64,000 bases of DNA. Source: Siphlonurus alternatus. Its lineage: Eukaryota; Arthropoda; Insecta; Ephemeroptera; Siphlonuridae. Both the position numbers and the translations under genes were made by a program. The stretch covers positions 31,343,351 to 31,407,350 of the forward strand of contig OX463782.1 of assembly GCA_949825025.1 (NCBI GenBank), in the 5' to 3' direction. This document shows, piece after piece, positions 10,960 through 20,829 of this stretch (its first letter is position 1; the number at the start of each line of letters is the position of its first letter). The notes below the pieces were generated by a model, which saw only the letters and a program-made list of their open reading frames with translations, was not told the origin of the DNA and did no database searches.

Positions 10960-11171
10960 AGGTAGATTTTCATGAGCGATTTCCAGCCTGCGACACGAAT
11001 AATGAGCGCACCTGCTGTAACATACACTGGCAGCCATATTTGGCGATTAAGAGAAAAAGAGAATCGTAATTAACGCGATATTAGGTGAATTCGCTCGCCA
11101 CATAGGATTTCGCAGCTTTTACGTCAAAATCGATTCGCATCGCCGTTGCCGTTCATGAAAATCCACCTTAA
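10960..11171. mobile_element. MITE, about 210 bp (family J)
   Basis: Inverted ends CTTAAGGTAGATTTTCATGA and TCATGAAAATCCACCTTAA, with subterminal inverted GAATCG/CGATTC motifs. Flanks read TTAA on both sides, but because TTAA is itself palindromic the TSD cannot be separated from the TIR. Non-coding. Confidence 0.7.
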
Positions 11172-11642
11172 CATTCAAGATTTTTTCCCATTTATTGGTC
11201 AACAATATATAGTGTCAATATACCAATTAAATTTACAAATAAATTAACCCCTGATTATTTTCTTTTACTCCACCACAAATTGTCATGCATTGTCAGGACT
11301 TATTTTTAAATACGTTTATGGTTCAATAAAATTTAAGCAAGTGCAAATTATTGGTCATCTCTCAACTCAAACTTAAAATTTGCATGGTGTCTTTAATTGC
11401 ACCTACGAAAATCTTTAAAAAAAAAACAAAGAAAAAAACATGCTCTTTTTAAATAAATTGTTAATTGGCTGCATAATTATGGCATAAAAAATTAATTGGG
11501 GACTTAACTATTCTATAGTCATTAAAATGCAGCATTACTATAATATGATTCAGTATAAAAAAGAGTACTATATTTAATTTAATTCTATATAAGTATATAT
11601 ATACACTATAATACTTTACTTATACGCATGAAATAGTACATG

Positions 11643-11645
<3 letters not shown>

Positions 11646-11686
<41 letters not shown>
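11646..11686. repeat. Poly(T) tract
   Basis: About 40 consecutive T residues. On the minus strand this is a poly(A) tail-like run, but no retroposed gene or target duplication was recognised beside it. Confidence 0.9.
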
Positions 11687-11688
<2 letters not shown>

Positions 11689-11699
11689 GCGCTTGCAAA

Positions 11700-12400
11700 T
11701 GTCCTGCGTTACAAAGGACATTGAATTTATTTAGAAGACTGTCTGTTAGTCTTATAAGACGCTGTGACCGATCAAAATACAATGAACTGCGGGCTTTTAT
11801 TTGCTGACGCGCTACAGAAATTTAAAACAAAAAATGCAGCTAAATGTTTTTTATTCAATGGACGAATGGTGAGAAATATTCTGTAATTCCTTTGAAGGAC
11901 CTTAACCACAAACCAAATCAAATATTTTACATCGTAGTTTAAGTTATTGTTGCACAACTATTTTTTACATAAAATTATTTGTATTCTTATTATAATGATG
12001 ATAAAATTGTTTTACTTAGATTTGGTTTATAAAAAGAAATAAGACGTTTTATTATTCTGTAATAAGATCTTGTAACTTTTAACTGAAAAAATGCATTTGG
12101 TTCTTTTAAAAATGCCTTTTAACACTGCAGCAGGGCGTCTATTGATTTGAAATAAGGTATAATGACAGGGAGACCGTCGACAATGAATCTTCCAAATAGG
12201 ATCAGTTCTTCTCAAACAGGGCCAGACAGGTAACACCAGTAGAGTAATATACATCATACAATAGTTATACTTAATTATTTAGATAAAATATATTGTATTA
12301 TAATTATAATTAATATAGTTCTCTTGAACTTTTATTTAAAAATATAAATTTTGTTAACCATTGCAAGGTGTTATATATATGAATCGAATAAAATAATAAT
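11700..12400. other. Unassigned stretch, no gene supported
   Basis: Minus-strand open frames of 61 and 76 codons (11772-11957, 12027-12257) have no splice context and look like chance frames. Confidence 0.35.
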
Positions 12401-12420
12401 ATAATATAATTAACAATCTC

Positions 12421-12421
<1 letters not shown>

Positions 12422-12496
<75 letters not shown>
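12422..12496. repeat. (AT)n microsatellite
   Basis: Uninterrupted AT dinucleotides over about 75 bp, flanked by CTCATG and its inverse-like ATGAGAT. Confidence 0.95.
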
Positions 12497-12500
<4 letters not shown>

Positions 12501-12689
12501 TACGTCATAACTTCATATGTAACATATAATATATATAATATATATGCATGCAGTGTTATATTAATTCATCTCTCATTCAGTCATTATTAATTTCAAACAC
12601 AAATACGTGCAGAATATTGCAAATACAAATTATCAGCTCAGATTGTATATTAAGTACTAAAAAATACAAATTCATTAATTTTATTATAT

Positions 12690-12866
12690 AATAAAAGAAT
12701 TTATATCTTGCACGTTATGTACGTGAGAGATAGAGGAACGCTTTACTGATAGCATCGATTTTAGTTCAATGAATGACTAATATATATGTAATTTTATTAA
12801 TTATATAAAAGAATCCTGAAATCTTGCACGTTTTATGTACGTGAGAGATAGAACGCTCTACTGATA
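12690..12866 (+). promoter_or_regulatory. Two direct repeats upstream of gene A
   Basis: A block of about 70 bp occurs twice (about 12690-12752 and 12803-12866). Each contains ATCTTGCACGTT, then ATGTACGTGAGAGATAG, then an AACGCT..TACTGATA element. They lie 120-300 bp upstream of the gene A TATA box, a typical position for proximal enhancer elements. A regulatory role is an inference; they may simply be a tandem duplication. Confidence 0.4.
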
Positions 12867-12983
12867 ATTAACATCAGTGTCCTACAAAAATGTCGTATCT
12901 AGCTCTGTTCGATGTGTTCAAACAATAACCTTTTTTGCTAAAAGCGACTTAATGGTCGTACATAGGTCATCGAACAGGAGGGG

Positions 12984-13020
12984 TATATATACCGGGGGTC
13001 TGGGAGACTACAAATCATTC
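12984..13020 (+). promoter_or_regulatory. Core promoter of gene A (TATA plus initiator)
   Basis: TATATATA begins at 12984 in a short GC-rich context (GGGG before, CCGGGGG after). A TCATTC initiator-like site with its A at 13017 lies 33 bp downstream, followed by a 32-nt leader to the ATG. The spacing fits a focused RNA polymerase II promoter. Confidence 0.65.
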
Positions 13021-13048
13021 TTCTGACTTCAACAGAAATCTTCTCACC

Positions 13049-15199
13049 ATGTTCAAGCTGACGTGCCTCCTCGCCCTCGTGGCTCTTGTCCAGGTAAAAA
13101 AACACTATCTTTGCAACAGTTTTTAATAAATTTAGGTGTAAAATAGTATATAATTATATATATATTTTATATTATAAATATATACATATAAATTAATAAA
13201 TATCAACAAAAGACTTAATTAATTGGTATTTAATTATTTTTTTCGATTTCATACTAGTATTTTTTCTATTAATAACTCGATCTCATTTGTGATTTCTTTA
13301 ATAAATTTATTTGTTGAAGGAGAGTATAGAAGTTAAACTGGTCCTGAGCATGTAAATTAAATGCAGTGCATGCAATGAGGGATGAATGTATAGAACTATA
13401 CTGAACAATCTTTTAAAATTACGAACCAATAAAAAAAAACTTTAAACAATCATAAAAAAATTACTTCATTTTTAATTATTTCTTTGCGATGTTGCATTAT
13501 ATAGCCACGCAGTAAATTAATTCTCAGGCTCCAATTAAAATACAATACTTTTCGTTACATAAATTTAAGTGCCTCCTATAATATTATAGTTAGTCATTTA
13601 GTGTCTTTTGGTATATATGTTACTTTCTGCTCACAATTTCACATAATTTTAGCAAATAAAATAAACTTTTTTAATTTATTTCAGGTGAACGGAACATCAC
13701 TGCAACGTGTTCCACGCAAGGTAATTATATTTAAATGAATTAGTCCATATAAGAATCGAGTTGCAATAAAATAACTATATATACTTAACCTTTAATAATA
13801 CTGACAATGTTTCTGGTATACACACTGAAATTATATTACATAATATAATTTTAATTATATTATGATGGCTATATAATATAATGCATATGTGTATATAGTA
13901 TATACAGTATATCATGAAAATTTTAATATTATATCGTGTTATTGTATTGTAAATCTAATGACGAGGTTCTACCGTCAGGTGTCCAAGGACTTGGCTGCAG
14001 ACATCGAGGTGGCTCTCACTGCCACGATCGCCTTCACCGCCGACAAAGACGAGCTGCGTGCCACAGTGGCAAACTTCAAGACGAGCTACGCTGAGCAGGC
14101 GGGCGTTATTGCTGAGGTGCAGCAGCAGCTTGTAGGCCTTGGGGTGAGAATCACATCTCTTCTGCCTCTAAGAAAATATATAATTTAATAGACTTGTTGC
14201 GTCTCTCATCATTTATCTACCCTGTCAGGTTCCCCAGGCTGACCTGGACGCTCTGCAGACTCAGGTGACCGCTGCGGACGCGACCGCACAGGCCAAGTTC
14301 ATCGACGTGGAGGGTAAGCTGAGGTTCCTGGACGGTCTGTTGGATGACATCACATGGGACCTGGATAACAACTACCTGGATGACCTGTACCTCGACCTCG
14401 ATTACCTCAAGACCAACCTGGAGAACACCAACGCTGCCCTGAGCGGAGCCTACACTGAAATCCACGCTGAGGTTCATGGCATCAAAGATGTCGTTCTTGC
14501 CCTCATTGCCGGAGATGTAAGTACAATTTAGATATTTTGTACACTCGTCACCTTGGAAAATTTCCCACTCGCAGCCTTATTAATCAACATGCATATATGC
14601 CCTATGGTATTCTTGCGGGGCATGGTGATATAAATAAGGCCGCAAAGGGAAATTTTCTGAAGTGACGACTGTACATTAGATTGAGCAGCAGAAGATAGTT
14701 TCTAGGGATTTATTGTAATTTGTTTGTTTGTAGCTTCTCCAACAATTGTTGACTAATTTCCGATTTTAATTAATTTATTTAATAAAATAATACCTTATTT
14801 ATATAGGGGGCGATTCACGAAAGAGTTATCCAGAAATTTGTCCAGCTTTCCCATTAACCACGGTTAGAGACAGCTAAATTCGATAACATCGAATAACGAT
14901 AAGTGGTTAGTGAGAAACCTGGATATAACTATCTTCGTGAATCGCACCTATAATAGCTCTATAAGTCATTACAACTAGTAACAAAACACTCGAAAGCTTC
15001 AAAAATATGCTCTCCTCGTGACTCGTGTTGTTGTTTTTTTCAGACGAGCAGCGCTGCCGAGGAGGTTCGCACGAGCTTGGCTGGCGTCGAAACCACGTTC
15101 CACACGTCCTCAGATCTCGTGCAGGCCTCGCTGGCCACGTTCAACACGTCAGGTGCCGAGTGTGTGGCCACCGTGCAGGTGGTCGTGGACCAGCTGTAA
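13049..15199 (+). CDS. Gene A: secreted helical acidic protein, five exons, family unknown
   Basis: The exons are 13049-13093, 13685-13720, 13979-14143, 14229-14516 and 15044-15199. All splice sites are GT/AG and every exon is a multiple of three, so all introns are phase 0. The product is 229 aa. It starts with a signal peptide (MFKLTCLLALVALVQ, cleavage probably near VNG). The rest is predicted almost wholly helical and Ala/Leu/Asp-rich, with an Asp-rich segment (LDDITWDLDNNYLDDLYLDL) in exon 4. There is one cysteine in the mature part (C218), which could allow a disulfide dimer, and sequons at N17 and N212. AATAAA follows at 15423. Third-position GC is high against AT-rich introns. I do not recognise the family; a secreted coiled-coil protein is as far as the sequence goes. 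Intron 4 carries two MITEs. Confidence 0.8.
14539..14674. mobile_element. MITE family B, copy 2 (in gene A intron 4)
   Basis: Ends GTACACTCGTCACCTTGGA and AAGTGACGACTGTAC are inverted. The interior GGGCATGGTGATATAAATAAG and AAAGGGAAATTTTC match copies at 3.57 and 63.48 kb. Confidence 0.75.
14806..14948. mobile_element. MITE family A, copy 1 (in gene A intron 4)
   Basis: Inverted ends GGGGGCGATTCACGAA and TTCGTGAATCGCACC are flanked by TATA on each side. Interior ATCCAG and CTGGAT arms are inverted. The family recurs at 46.51, 46.68, 51.91 and 63.67 kb. Confidence 0.8.
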
Positions 15200-15422
15200 A
15201 CTTCAATCGACCTTGACCTCTTGCAATGTATAACTGCTGGCTGCATGGTGACCATCATTCATAAGATAATTTATAATGCATGTGAACATGCGACCAGCTG
15301 ACCGTCGATCGCTTAACAGTATTAATCATTCTTCAACTTATTTTTAATTCCTTTATGATATTATATTCCTAATAATTCCTTTATAACTGGCTGTATATAA
15401 TATAATTGCTTTTGAGTTTGCA

Positions 15423-15428
15423 AATAAA
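15423..15428 (+). terminator. Polyadenylation signal of gene A
   Basis: AATAAA lies 224 bp after the stop codon and is the first canonical signal downstream of the stop. Confidence 0.6.
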
Positions 15429-15449
15429 AAATATATTATATAATTATGC

Positions 15450-16320
15450 ATATAATACGTGGTGTATTTTTTCTAACAATGAGATTCGACTGCAGGGCCT
15501 TCTTTATATTCTACATGTATACCATCATATCACAACCCTTCTATATGCTGCACAAAAAGTGGATTTTCACTCTTAATTCTCAATATTTCGTTTAAACTCC
15601 ATTTTGAGCTTGAAATAATAAAATAATTAATATGCAGTGTGTATAATACTATACATGCACCAATTGCATGATAAATATGTTTATTATAATTTTGCTGGAC
15701 ATTATAATGTGGATATTACTATTTTCTAATTAATTTTATCGTTTTTTCAGTAAGATTTTGATGTGCCAGCCTTCTCTTATTATAACCAATTCTATCAAAA
15801 TCATAAAAAAAAATGCAAATTTCTTGCTTGAATTAAGTCAATTTAAAGAACTTTTTAACGAAGGCCTTATAATATTTTCTATAGCTCTATATTTTCTATT
15901 CAATACAAAAATAACTTTTTTTATAATATAAAAATAACATTGAAATTTCTGTATTATAAACATATTACAAGTTAACAAATTCTCTATTTATTTTTTAACC
16001 ATATTTTATTATTAATACTCATCATCTTTATAGGTTGCATGTGATGAAAGTGAACTAAAGTGACCTTGGCACTGTTTTTCTTTAATCAAAAAAAGTTTTA
16101 AAAAATATATTTTTTGTTCTGACATTCCGTATGGGAGATGGTCAGACGGCGAGGCAAAAAGTCGCCCACCGTCTCAGTCACGTTTCTCGTGATGTAGCCT
16201 CGTCGCCGCCTGACTTACAACAATGAGAAATGCTAGCAACAATACTCTGTTGTGAGCCGCCGATTGAATAAGCAAACTTTTGAAATTACTTTATATTTTT
16301 TTTCTTAACCTGTTGGCGTG
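15450..16320. other. Intergenic between genes A and B
   Basis: AT-rich, with one GC-rich island (16130-16230). On the minus strand the island is open for about 40 codons (contains YITRNVTETVGDFLPRRL) but has no clear splice sites. No gene assigned. Confidence 0.4.
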
Positions 16321-16326
16321 ACATCA

Positions 16327-16556
16327 TCAATATATCACTGCTCGTGCGGCAACTCCTTGCAGGTAGGCTTTTTGCAATACATTCAAGTTCAATGGGTTGC
16401 CTATGTGGCACGGCGGCGTCTGAGATACAGCCATTAAATGAAAATCATCACCATACCAGCCGGGCGAGGGTTGAATTTTAGCAGTAAAATCACCTTCTGT
16501 GGTTTTTCCTACCTCAACCCTTGATTTATTTCTCTGAACCACAGCATTTAGGTGGC
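16327..16556 (-). other. Protein-like open frame, possible exon or retro-fragment
   Basis: A 78-codon minus-strand frame with coding-like composition. It includes RVEVGKTTEGDFTAKI, PSPGWYGDDFHLMAVSQTPP, and LNLNVLQKAYLQGVAARAVI before the stop. Its 5' end abuts a degenerate family A MITE end (CACGAAAGAGGCAACTAGG at about 16563). That suggests a fragment of a real protein gene, exon or pseudogene truncated by the MITE. I do not recognise the family with confidence and found no companion exon. Confidence 0.35.
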
Positions 16557-16559
16557 AAT

Positions 16560-16680
16560 CCACGAAAGAGGCAACTAGGTTTATTATACAGCGTGGTTAG
16601 AGTCATTCATTTAGACTGACAATAAACTTGGTTAGTGAGAAAGCTGATTAACTTCTTTCTTAAATTGTGCCCAGCCATAA
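16560..16680. mobile_element. Degenerate MITE family A-like copy
   Basis: CAATCCACGAAAGAGG, GGTTAGTGAGAAAGC and TTAACTTCTTT match subterminal parts of family A, but the right TIR has decayed. Confidence 0.4.
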
Positions 16681-17172
16681 TAACTATCGTTGGAAATAAA
16701 ATATAACATTATACACAGTTTTATTATAAATTCAATAATTACATTAAATACATTGTTTTATTTTTTAATATTTTAGGAAAGTATTCTAAATTCTAAAATA
16801 GCTTTTATTTATTTATTTATTTTATTTTTTTTTTTTGTTAGGACATTCTTAAACCATGAAAACGGTTTTCATAATACGTGATAAGATATTAACACACTGC
16901 ATGTTCCCTCAAACTTAACATCTTTAACCCTACCATTACCGAGATATTTTTTGTCACACGCTTTACTAGGCGGGGGGAGGGGAGGAATTCGAAACGTCGA
17001 AACGACCCGCTATTTAAATCACATGTTAAAAAAAAGTTAGTTTTTTTCTCACTTTTTTTTCGGAAATTCATTTCTGCGTTGCTAGTTGCTAACTAAGGAT
17101 TACAAATTTTTTCATAATTTTTGTAGAAATATTTTACACTTTTTTCCCGATTTAAAAGATTTACTTGTCAGA

Positions 17173-17193
17173 ATGACCCCCCCCCCCCCCCCC
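17173..17193. repeat. Poly(C) run in the gene B 3' region
   Basis: About 20 consecutive C residues on the plus strand (poly(G) on the gene B sense strand), just downstream of the gene B stop codon. Confidence 0.85.
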
Positions 17194-17253
17194 TTCCTTC
17201 TCCTCGGTAATGTTAGGGTTAATATTTGCAAGACGGCAAAAGAGGCAGGTACG

Positions 17254-19624
17254 TCAAACTTGCTCCACACGCAGGTAAAAGGTCTGGCAGAAGCTGGTTC
17301 TTTTCTCGCCCTCCACGGTAGCACTCAGCACCAACTTGCTTCGGTACCTGCAGCCAACACTCCACATTTTACAAGGGATAACCTACATGATTTTTGTATT
17401 GCAGAAACGAATAGAGGGTAACAAATTATATCACCTTCAGATTTTTTATACAGGTCAGGAAGTAATGCTAAAAAGTTTTGCCGAGGTCGGATTTGAACCC
17501 ACGCCCCTTTTATATAGGTCCTATGCTTTTATTAAAAAGTGACGCCTATAATTGATGCCTCTTTCTGTACTTTCAATAATTGTTTTAAAATAGTTTCAGG
17601 GCTCTAAAAAAATCAGAGTAGCATAACTTTGCACCTTCTATTCATTTCTGCAATAAAAATTTTCATCAGGTTGTCCATTATATATTAAAAAAAAGGGGGG
17701 TTTGAAAAGGAGCATCAGGTTTCAGGTTAGTGTTAAAAAAATATAGGAATAAATTTTTATACTTTTCGTAACAATATTATATAAAAAAAAAATCAGTAAT
17801 TTATTAAAATTCGAATAATACGCTACTGTTATTATAATTGGTTTAGCCTTAAAAAACAAAAACTGTAACACGTTTTAAGAGATGAGACATTGATTTTTTC
17901 CATATTACGATCGATGGTGTACATTTTATTTGAAACTGGCTTTTTTTTCGTCAAATGACATCAATGATGTGGTGTTATAAGTTTTACACTTAAAATATTG
18001 ATTAACGACTTACCACCTCCAATTTTTTTTATATATTATTTGTATGTAACCTTTCTGACCAAAATATTTCCTATTTTAATTTTTATACATACAACATTAC
18101 TGGCTGAAATTTATTAGGTTCATTTACTATTAAATTTGTATATATTTCGTATATAAATTAAGACAAGTCTGCAGTTTTCTTGCACTCACCTGCCAAGGGT
18201 GTGAGGGCCCAGCGTCAAACTGTCCAGCGGCACCTTGAAGTTGTTCATCACGATCTCCCTCTGCAACATATTATTCGTGAGTCTCATGGAGCCAACTTCA
18301 CTGACGTGGACTTACCTTCGTCAAGGGACACTCGTAAATCTCAAGCTGTGAGGAAATTCTGCCCCACAAAGTGTCCTTATTTGATATCTCTTTGCAAACG
18401 TCCTCGCTCGCTATCGTAAGGTGGAATGCGTAGGTGCCCATATGGAGCTTCTCTATTGTCAGCTGCATCTGTGGGAGTTCATTCTTTTTATCAAATTTTA
18501 AACGTTCATTTGAGTTGACATTCAGATTGTTTGGTATACAATGTAACTGCCCATATTTAGTTTAAAAAAAAAGTGCAGTTCAAAATCTCACTAATGATTA
18601 CAATTATAAATTGGTTATCACGTAATCTAGTCCCCTTACTTCCTTCAATTTAAGGTTTGCTGGACACCCCTAAGGACGTATTATAGGGTTTATGAGCTCC
18701 GGCCTTTTCTGGCCACTCTCAGAGTTTAAGCAGGTCATAAAGGCCAAAGCCTACACAAATTTGTGACATTCTTAAACTGTATCATATGTATTCTATATAA
18801 ATGATGAATGATAAAAATTAAAAAAAAAGAAAAGAAAATCGCTAAAATAATACAAAATATAACATTGAACAAATGCCATCAGTACGTTTAGTGTGAACTG
18901 CATATATATTTTGACTATTCTATACGACTTATTTGTTAGTGCTTCTAACTTGTAAGTAATTGACAGGGATGTACCTCCAGAGGCGCCGCTGCTGTCTTCT
19001 TCAAGTCAATGATGCCAAAGAGAGCGACCATAGTGCGGTTGATTTTGCGAAACCGTAGACCTTTGACGGATAAGATGTCGCTGGCGTCAAAGTCCGGACA
19101 ATTATCCATGCGAGGTTCCCAGTTCAGTACATTTTCCTGTGACAGGTGAAACAGAGTGGAAAAAGTTACTTCTAGAGTAGCAATGTATCTGCATGAAATG
19201 AGAAACTCTTTACTTAAAGCACAAACCAGTAATAATTAGTATAGGATCTTATTACCTGTGATTTGTGGTTAAAGCTTCAGCCATGAAACTACTTTTGTAC
19301 CGTGAAACTCGTTTTTATCATTCTTAACTGCTGCAATGAAACTCTCAAAGCACTATAACATTAGTCCAGTGATATACTTTACATTATATATTTTCAAATT
19401 AATTTTCCAGTCAAAGAGACGTATATTAATAAAATTATTTATTATGTTCAATCAAATTTTAATATTTAAAATTCCCTCAATAAGACGTTAATAAGACGCA
19501 CTTAAATTCGTACCCCGGAAACTCTCCTGGTCGGCCGCTCGCCCATCATCAGTTGCCTTGATTGCAGACGCCAGCAGCAGGAGGAGAGGAGCAGGAGAGC
19601 CAGGAGTGCGCCGGTCAACTCCAT
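17254..19624 (-). CDS. Gene B: secreted GM2-activator/ML-like lipid-binding protein, five exons
   Basis: The exons (minus strand) are 19624-19514, 19136-18975, 18468-18316, 18260-18190 and 17347-17254. All are GT/AG; introns are phase 0, 0, 0 and 2. The product is 196 aa, close to the length of GM2 activator. A signal peptide (MELTGALLALLLLSSCC) precedes the mature chain. Cysteines at 50, 116, 138 and 186 would give two disulfides, and there is a sequon at N70. The C-terminal arrangement is a Cys-Pro pair, then VPLDSLTLGPHTLGRYRS, then a hydrophobic alternating strand and a Cys near the end. This follows the ML/GM2A beta-sandwich pattern (CP ... F.VP ... G.YR ... C). The insect DUF1091 group is an alternative. 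The likely role is extracellular or lysosomal lipid binding. The exon structure is well supported by consistent frames; the family call is inferred from pattern memory. Confidence 0.75.
17395..17680. mobile_element. MITE family G, copy 1 (in gene B intron 4)
   Basis: ATTGCAGAAACGAATAGAGG at the left and CACCTTCTATTCATTTCTGC at the right are inverted ends. Inside is a tRNA 3'-half-like segment, inverse of GGGTTCAAATCC with CTCGGCA. Copies lie at 28.6, 29.4 and 33.4 kb. Confidence 0.7.
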
Positions 19625-19633
19625 CGCGTGGTC

Positions 19634-19663
19634 TGATAGAGAGCACCGCGGTCATCAAATATA
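19634..19663 (-). promoter_or_regulatory. Core promoter of gene B (TATA plus initiator)
   Basis: On the minus strand TATATTT begins at 19663, and a TCAGAC initiator with its A at 19634 lies 29 bp downstream. This predicts a leader of only about 10 nt before the ATG at 19624. GC-rich bases surround both elements. Confidence 0.6.
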
Positions 19664-19919
19664 GCCGCAACACTGCGTGATCAATAAGCTTCCTTCCGTC
19701 CTTGTCGTACTGCACGCAATCACGCTCTGTCCTTGGCACTCGTTTTGCGACACATTTTTATGTAGTGAATATGACGGAGAGCTCACAATAAATGTCTCAT
19801 ATAACTAAGGGATGAAGGATGAACATTAGAAGATTACATTGTATTCATACCATTATAAGAGAAACAGAAACTACATTTCAATGTTAATCAAATTTGAATT
19901 AGAAAAAGTCTGGTTATAG

Positions 19920-20810
19920 AAGCGAGCAAGCTGCATCTCATATCTCATATCGCTAATAAAGTCGGAACATGCAGTGCTACTTGTTGGTCAAATTTAATTA
20001 ACTACTACTGCAGCATGAAATTATAATGGAGCAGAAAAAATATATTTGACGCTACTATGACCACCAATATTTGATTGGGCTAACAAGTAAGCTTGATAAA
20101 AATTGTTGACTCGTTTTCAAATGTGTAACATATTTTAAGATCATACAGTCTTAAAATAAGATCATAAATAGTCTTAAAATAAGATACTTGTAATAATAAG
20201 ATGTTACTCGAAGGGTCTTAATTTCAGATTTTTTGTATCAGGAGCACATAAACCTCAAAGAGGAAACGGATGTACATTTTTTCTATTTAATTAAATTTTT
20301 GTTAATAAAACTGAAAATAAATTAAAAATACATTTAAAAAATAATAATAGAAAGTTGAAATACATTTTTTTTTAAAATTTACATTATTAAATAAAAGTAA
20401 TATGCTTATATTATTTTTTATTAATACCAATAAAATATGTATTCAAACATTTTCATTTCGAATATTGAAAAACATCGATCAATATTAAAATATGTATAAA
20501 ATTTCAAACGTCAATGATTTATTTTATTTACATTCTCATAAATATTATACAGGAATGTTTACTTTAAGAAATAGACATCGTTTATCAAAAAATTGAATTA
20601 TCAATATTTCCATTGCCATGCATGGCATATTAATAAAACTTTCCCATAAATGTAGTACATGATATGCCTAGACAAAAAAATGTGGAGAAATTTTTATTAT
20701 TAATAATTCTTTTCTACAAGGATAATGGTGCACATATGCACGGCACGCGCTGCACATGGCACTGGGAACAATGAACGATTGATTATTAGCCGTAGTAAAG
20801 GTGCGAGAGA
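19920..20810. repeat. Segmental duplication, copy 1 (partner 39630-41335)
   Basis: Blocks in the same order match 39.6-41.3 kb: GAGCAAGCT with GGTCAA.TTTAATTAACTACT; AAATATATTTGACG; the family I repeat; then ATATTAATAAAA.CTTTC; and finally an almost identical 100-bp block beginning TTCTTTTCTACAAGGATAAT (20708 onward) that includes GCACATATGCACGGCACGCG. Similarity stops at the GAGAGA run near 20806. Confidence 0.7.
20090..20350. repeat. Interspersed repeat family I, copy 2
   Basis: Shares AAGCTTGATAAAAATT, repeated TCTTAAAATAAGAT, CTCGAAGGGTCTTAATTTCA and AGGAGCACATAAACCTCAAA with the copy at 9.3 kb. Confidence 0.75.
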
Positions 20811-20829
20811 GAGAGACAGAGAGACAGAG

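Noticed and set aside
11646..11957. Poly(T) next to an open minus-strand frame as a processed retrogene
   Set aside because: The frame does not run into the poly(A) side, no target duplication is visible, and the peptide is AT-driven.
15018..15258. Three overlapping frames of 60-70 codons
   Set aside because: They are shadows of gene A exon 5 in other frames and on the other strand.
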